Origin: Phorcus lineatus
Taxonomy: Eukaryota; Mollusca; Gastropoda; Trochida; Trochidae
Length of the DNA stretch: 64,000 nt
NCBI GenBank assembly: GCA_921293015.1
Contig: OV121092.1
Coordinates: 47,267,064-47,331,063, forward strand
Direction: 5' to 3'
Part shown: positions 59,601-64,000 of the stretch, piece after piece
How positions within the stretch are numbered: position 1 is the stretch's first letter
How the letters are laid out: the number at the start of each line of letters is the position of its first letter
The notes under the pieces: generated by a model
Databases searched by the model: none
Seen by the model: only the letters and a program-made list of their open reading frames with translations
What the model was told of the DNA's origin: nothing
Position numbers and translations under genes: made by a program

Positions 59601-62600
59601 TTCAAAACTGAATCATTCAACACAACAACTGCATCCCAGCACCACAAGCGATGTGCTAACAGCAGGGTCATAGATTGTAGGTTCTTAATGGGTGAGGCGT
59701 ATTTTAATGGATAATCTTTGATGGTGTATAATATAATTTACATCAGAATGAAACAAAAAAATTAACTGGTTTTACAGATTATCATACAGACTCATTGGTG
59801 AACATTGGAACATTACTGTTTAAGAGTTAAGGTATATTATCTCAATTATCAAATATTGATTGATTTTCCCTTAAATTAGAAGCTTATAACTTGAACTTAT
59901 ATTATGAGAACATTGTAACTCTAAATCAAAGTCCTGCAGCGATGATAGATATAACATCAAGGCCACACAAAGGTGAAGGTCACACAAAGATGAAGATAAA
60001 GCTTGGTGAAGGTCAATGCTGCAGAAAAGTCAGAAAGATCGAATATTTGCCTGACAACAAACCTAATGGGATCTGTGGGAGAAGTCCGATTGGCTAGCAT
60101 ATATTTGGGAGCTGGCATCCAGTTGAAAGTGAGCGTCCAATCAAACTTGCCCACATGAATTTGGTCGGACCCAAACCAGAAATAACTTAAAGTGTCATCA
60201 TTAATGTTGTCGATAACAGGGCAAACCACGCTATGTGGGGAACTTCCTATTCTTGCAACCAGGGGCTCTAGCCAGCCTGTTGAAAGAGGCGAAAAATATT
60301 TAAAATTTAGTTCTATAAATTGTCTTTTTGAATTTGTAAGTAATCATTCTGTAATGGAAGTTGGAAGCTGATCTCAAGAGGTTTTCCTAAAATGGAAGTC
60401 AAAGTAGCTCTATATAAATTGAAGCAAACAGCAAACACTATTTGAATTTTATCCTATAATGAGTTATACAAGTTAGATTGACTGAATAAAATGAATTAAG
60501 TTTGTACAAAAGTCCACGAGAGGTATAACAGGCGAGATATTAAGACAAAGCGATCAAAGACTGGCGAAAACAAACTGGGAAGCCAAGATTTGCCAGGACC
60601 AACACCTTGTTACTAGGTTATAGAACACAATTTTGAATTTAGGTCAAGGTAAAAAAGTATTGGGTCAAGGTCAGGTCATAGCAAGGTGAAGGTCACTTGC
60701 CACAGGGGATCAATACTGGAATTCCGATTTTTGGTGATATATGGGGGCGGCATCATCCAATTGAAGGTCAAAGTCCAGTCAAATTTGCAAACTTGGACTT
60801 GATTGGCAGGAAACCATTGCAGACCGAAAGTGTCGTCGTTAATATTGTCGATGACGGGACAGACAACATGAGTTTTATCATCAGCGATTCTATTAAGCAG
60901 AGGCTCAAGCCATCCTGTGAGAGAAACAACCATCAACATTTAGAAATCAAGTTTTGGATGGAAGTGAGATTTGCGAGGTGACATGGATGTCATCATAATT
61001 TCTTCCCTGTTCTAAAAGCAAATTAGAAATATTGAGTTAGCTTTCTGATACGCCAGGTTTTGCTGTTGCTATGACTTGACAAGTTTGAATGAGTTCTTCA
61101 AATTGTTATTCATTGACCATTTCTGTCAAGATGGAGCTTTAACTAATTTGTAAAGTTGTTGTATAGTTAGCAATTAAGAGGGTAGTTAAACTCAGTTCAA
61201 AGCCTTTATGTAAGTCATGAAAGTTATTTGGAATATGTAAACACACATTTTCATACATCTTTCTTCCCCCAACATGTTCTGATTGAAGAAAAGCCAACCC
61301 ATAAAATGTGTAACCAAACAATTTTCTCTTTTCAAAGTTTCCATAAGGAAGTGTTTCTCCTCAAAAAATACAGACAATGATTTAGTGCTTTTAAGTTTTA
61401 CATCGAAAATCAATCTTCAGTACAGAATCATCCAGCAATTGCATGTGTAGATACACAGGACAAGATTCAAAACAAGTCCAGTCATGACGCCTGGTTTATC
61501 AGATGGAACAACAGAAACATCTCTGTTTCAGAAGACGACAGCAGACATCCTGTTTCTTTTGGGGTGATCGCCACATGCACTTATGGAGTCAACAATAGAT
61601 ATTTTATAACAAGCAAGTGGTTGGCATATTTAATGGTACCTTTTGCTATCAGAAATACATAAGCAAACTGTCAATCTCTTTGACATAAGATCTAACATAC
61701 TGCTCTATTTCAGACATGTAGTAATACCTAATGTGGAGCATTAGTTAAGATCTTATTTCAATGAGATTGTCAGATTGTAAAACTATAACTACTATTCAAA
61801 TAAGGGCCTATAAAACAATTTGTATTGAACCTTTCTAAACCCAGTGGGGTATTCAGAAGAGGAATTTAATCCTCCGTCATACCCCCATTCATGCAAACAA
61901 AACTGAAAGAAAGCATGCAGCACAAGCAAAATAACTCAAAGTAAACTAAAAAATAAACAGAAAATTTTTAGGTCGCATATCAGCTGATTGTCTTGTACCA
62001 AAGCACTAAAGAGCATTCACTGAGAACCGCTTCCCTTTTCTTCATATCATTATGAGTACAGTCAGTCACCAGTTGTTTTTGTTTAATATGTTAGTATTGT
62101 TATCAGTTGTTAACATGCCTTGTGTTGTGTTATTGGTCAACTTCTTTCATTAAAGGAAAACTGTCAAACTGTTATATCAATATATATGATTAAAAATCCA
62201 AATTATGAAAAAAATATAACATAAAACATTTTGTTATTGTTGATCTGAAGTGAACAAATTAACCTAAAGTCAAAAACAATATTTAAATCATAGTAACTTT
62301 TTATATCATCTTATACCTTTAAATATGGTTATAGTAATGAAATGGTATTTCACTAAACATAAATGCTTTTCAACTTAATGGAAGACAAAGGAAATTCACA
62401 ATAACACAACACTGGCAAAACAGATGTAACAGATGTTGGCATTGGTCAGATTACATGAGAGATGTAAGAAGGTTGGCTATTTGCTGAGAGGATAAGTAAG
62501 TGAAAACCAGACAGGAGGTTGGAAGAAATGGTGCAGAAAATACAAGCAAATTGTGAAGAGAAATTGAAATATACAAAATAGACTGATAGCTTAAGCTAAG

Positions 62601-63930
62601 TGCATCTGCATCATTATACCAGTATTCACACTGCATGAGAAATAGAAATTAAACACCTTATTAACTCAGCTAATTCATTCAAATACTTTTAAAACCTTTG
62701 ATAAAGTTTTCATGAAAAAGTTTCCTGACTGTTACAGTTCTCACCACGCAGAATTAACAAAAACACTGTAAATGTTAGATGTCAAGCTAGTAGTTACTTC
62801 CTAAGGCATACAGTTCTGATTGGAAGTGTTTGAAAGTCAATGAAGTGAAATAAAATCATCACATCTACCAGCTGTAGGCTTGTTGGCCAGTGACAACAAA
62901 GGGTACGTAAACAAAGGAAAAACTCAAGCAACCACCATAAAACATTATAAAGGGGAGACAACCCTTTGCCAAGGGGAGACAAATCAAACAACCACCACCA
63001 AAGGTTAGAAAATCATGTCATCTGCCATTGCTTCTGTATCAGTAAATATCTCATATGTTAGATTAATCTTTTCGTAAATATCAAACCAAAAATAAATAAA
63101 AACTGAAAACTGTTGCCATGGTGACAGACTGTTACCTGACAGGAGAGATATCATAAGGTCTGCGACTTCGCTCGTAATCAGGAATGCTATGCCATGTGAA
63201 CTGCAGGTTCCAGTCAAACCCTCCGATACTTGTCGCCTTGGCGCTGCCGTACTGATACTTAAATGAATCGTCTTCTATGACGTCAATTACGGGACACACA
63301 ACTATGCTTTTATTTTCTGCAATTCGATCCAGCATGGGCTCTAACCAACCTAGAAGAAAAGATTTTATGTGTGGAACAAATGAAAATTGTCTTTTCTGCT
63401 GTACAGTATTTGGTATGAAATGAAGCAATGTCTAAACAAATTGACTAGCGTCTTGAACAGTGAATTGACCTGAAATGTAAGGCATGCATTAGTATTTTCC
63501 CCCTATGTGAAATACTAATTGTTTAAAGTGCTATTGAGCAGGTACAGGCAATTTGAAAGTCTCATAATTAAAACCATGTCTTTTATCTCAATGCTTTTGA
63601 CGTTCCCTTTTCTAATGGTCTTTAATTTTGACAAACTCATAATTTGAAGTGTTATTTAGAGTTAAAAAGATGAAAAATGTACCATAATACTGACCAAAAC
63701 AATTATGTAAACATGATTTGGTATAATTCATATGATCAATTAATTAGCTTTTCACCAAGACCCACCTTCTGTACATTCACAATGTGAGTCTAGGAAAGTA
63801 ACGACATCTCCGTTTGCAGCAGCAAACCCCAGCAGACGAGCTCGTATCAACCCCTCACGCTGCTTTGTACGTACAATCTTCACCACCTTCAGTTTTGCCA
63901 TGTATTCCTCAAGGGGCTTCTTGAGGTGGT
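53661..63930 (-). CDS. GALNT: Polypeptide N-acetylgalactosaminyltransferase (3' portion of gene)
   Basis: This Golgi type II enzyme starts mucin-type O-glycosylation by moving GalNAc from UDP-GalNAc to Ser/Thr. Exons in order: 63930-63766, one of three 214-bp alternatives, 59268-59151, 56565-56380, 56128-56000, 55382-55278, 54399-54271 and 53810-53661 (stop). Phases agree throughout, giving about 397 residues. Visible motifs: DSHCE, the DxH manganese site, in the first exon; GWLEP and [23 protein letters not shown]; and [10 protein letters not shown] with a metal-binding His. The C-terminal ricin-type lectin domain follows with three repeats: MCID with NQYW, GCLDYS with NQEW, and a degenerate KCAEVS with RQLW. 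The 5' part (cytoplasmic tail, membrane anchor, first half of the GT-A domain) lies beyond the window. The subtype is not resolved. One alternative exon has a GC donor, and two introns carry splice-site-derived minisatellites. Confidence 0.9.
54271..54399 (-). CDS. GALNT: GalNAc-transferase lectin beta-repeat exon
   Basis: This 43-codon exon starts [15 protein letters not shown] and contains [19 protein letters not shown]. The CLD and QxW motifs are intact, so this repeat is the best candidate for binding GalNAc on already glycosylated substrates. Acceptor TTGCAG and donor GTAAAG. Confidence 0.85.
54944..55205. repeat. Minisatellite (~55-bp unit, ~5 copies) resembling the end of the adjacent lectin exon
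   Basis: On the minus strand each unit contains ACAACCAAGGCAGAAACCAG or a near variant, which matches the last 21 bases of the exon 55278-55382 (ACAACCAGGGCGGAAACCAG). The rest of the unit is ATGTATTATAACTTCAAGG and GTGATCCCTCACATATG. Translated in the exon frame the copies read NQGRNQ against NQGGNQ in the exon. They lie in the intron just downstream of that exon. Confidence 0.75.
55278..55382 (-). CDS. GALNT: GalNAc-transferase lectin alpha-repeat exon
   Basis: 35 codons: [20 protein letters not shown] through [10 protein letters not shown], with acceptor TTCAG and donor GTATGT. CLD is CID here. The aromatic of QxW is supplied by the next exon (NQ then YW). Confidence 0.85.
56380..56565 (-). 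CDS. GALNT: GalNAc-transferase exon with CSHVGHIFR metal-site histidine
   Basis: 62 codons running [20 protein letters not shown] to [17 protein letters not shown]. It carries the second conserved catalytic-centre His of the family. Both intron phases are 0; donor GTAAGC. The next exon, 56128-56000, links it to the lectin domain ([20 protein letters not shown]). Confidence 0.85.
56892..59166. repeat. 35-bp minisatellite (~65 copies) built from an exon 3' end plus its 5' splice site
   Basis: On the minus strand the unit reads GAGCTTTCATTTAGGGTAGG then TCTCGTAGATCTGAT. The last 15 coding bases of the exon 59268-59151 (GAGCTTTCATTTAGG, Glu-Leu-Ser-Phe-Arg) and its donor GTAGGT are themselves the first unit, so every copy carries a candidate donor. 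About twelve units have GTAAGT in place of GTAGGT. The array fills about 2.3 kb of the 2.6-kb intron. Confidence 0.9.
59151..59268 (-). CDS. GALNT: GalNAc-transferase WGGENLE exon
   Basis: 118 bp, entering in phase 2. It encodes [20 protein letters not shown] through [11 protein letters not shown], the conserved acceptor and sugar-site loop of the family. Its last 15 bases and donor form the seed unit of the 35-bp array that follows. Confidence 0.9.
60063..60276 (-). CDS. GALNT: Alternative exon c of the GalNAc-transferase catalytic domain
   Basis: 214 bp, acceptor CAACAG, donor GTTTGT, entering in phase 1 and leaving in phase 2. It encodes [20 protein letters not shown], then [25 protein letters not shown] and SPTDPIR. 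It is fully open between the splice sites. It is more like exon b than exon a. Confidence 0.8.
60701..60914 (-). CDS. GALNT: Alternative exon b of the GalNAc-transferase catalytic domain
   Basis: 214 bp, acceptor CTCACAG, entering in phase 1 and leaving in phase 2. It encodes [43 protein letters not shown] and SIDPLW. The phase-matching donor is GC (CTGTG then GCAAGT); a GT six bases on would break the frame. The last residue becomes Trp where exons a and c give Arg. Confidence 0.8.
60915..63135. other. Intron between alternative exons a and b
   Basis: 2.2 kb without a further GWLEP-type exon that I can find. There is an X-box-like motif (GTTGCCATGGTGAC) at about 63112 and a GGGGAGACAA direct repeat near 62954-62983. 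Confidence 0.6.
63136..63349 (-). CDS. GALNT: Alternative exon a of the GalNAc-transferase catalytic domain
   Basis: 214 bp, acceptor TTCTAG, donor GTAACA, entering in phase 1 and leaving in phase 2. It encodes [47 protein letters not shown] and ISPVR. It is closest to the upstream DSHCE exon and probably the ancestral form, because GGF(D/N)W and PVR are the usual family residues there. Confidence 0.85.
63766..63930 (-). CDS. GALNT: GalNAc-transferase DSHCE (DxH) exon
   Basis: 165 bp encoding [40 protein letters not shown] and [15 protein letters not shown]. This is the nucleotide-sugar and Mn2+ site of the GT-A fold. It leaves in phase 1, which all three 214-bp exons accept. It is the most 5' exon in the window. 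Confidence 0.9.
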
Positions 63931-64000
63931 CTAAGGGTCAAAAGGTAAAACAAGGTAAAAGAGTGGCTCACGGTTAATAGGTGGAACAAGGTCAAAAGGT

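Overview
The window is eukaryotic nuclear DNA from an AT-rich, repeat-dense, intron-bearing animal genome. I infer a lophotrochozoan, most likely a mollusc. The reasons are secreted Gly/Gln-rich proteins of the kind seen in mantle and shell-matrix secretomes, a family of short DNA transposons, and abundant minisatellites. The species cannot be fixed from the sequence. There is no bacterial operon, CRISPR array or recognisable tRNA/rRNA gene.

Region by region. (1) 1-17 kb: three intronless, GC-rich paralogues of one secreted protein, at 3407-4330 (+), 8826-9734 (-) and 15261-16172 (-). Each has a signal peptide, a six-cysteine core and a low-complexity Gly/Gln/Asn tail. The two minus-strand copies lie in a 1.4-kb direct duplication that includes the TATA box and 3' flank. 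Between them are a 56-bp minisatellite, a TTAA-flanked MITE and two decayed non-LTR retrotransposon fragments. (2) 17-32 kb: no recognisable host gene. It holds several non-autonomous transposons, including a 3-kb TA-flanked element with 18 copies of a 14-bp motif and a hAT-like MITE with a perfect 8-bp target duplication, plus two large tandem arrays. (3) 32.4-42.7 kb: a plus-strand VOPP1/WBP1-family gene (membrane protein with PPxY motifs), whose first visible intron carries a 6.9-kb transposon-like element. That element has ~248-bp terminal inverted repeats, a 5-bp target duplication, and two convergent spliced genes: a seven-zinc-finger protein (-) and a small basic protein (+). Each starts at or close to the inner end of a terminal repeat. 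(4) 43-53 kb: intergenic, with telomere-like sequence, a 15-bp minisatellite and a cluster of X-box (RFX-type) motifs. (5) 53.7-63.9 kb: the 3' portion of a polypeptide GalNAc-transferase gene on the minus strand, from the DxH exon to the end of the ricin-type lectin domain.

The most interesting observations are these. The GalNAc-transferase has three tandem versions of one catalytic-domain exon, each exactly 214 bp with identical phases, so only one can be used per mRNA. Two different exons of the same gene have their 3' ends and 5' splice sites, or sequence derived from them, amplified into minisatellites (about 65 copies of 35 bp, and about 5 copies of ~55 bp). The inverted-repeat element in the VOPP1/WBP1-like intron has a MuDR-like layout, and its ~20-bp subterminal repeats differ between arms almost only in short spacer positions. 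The 3-kb TA-flanked element is studded with a Myb-like 14-bp motif in both orientations.

Exon boundaries were read by eye from splice signals and reading-frame continuity. No alignment or transcript data were available.
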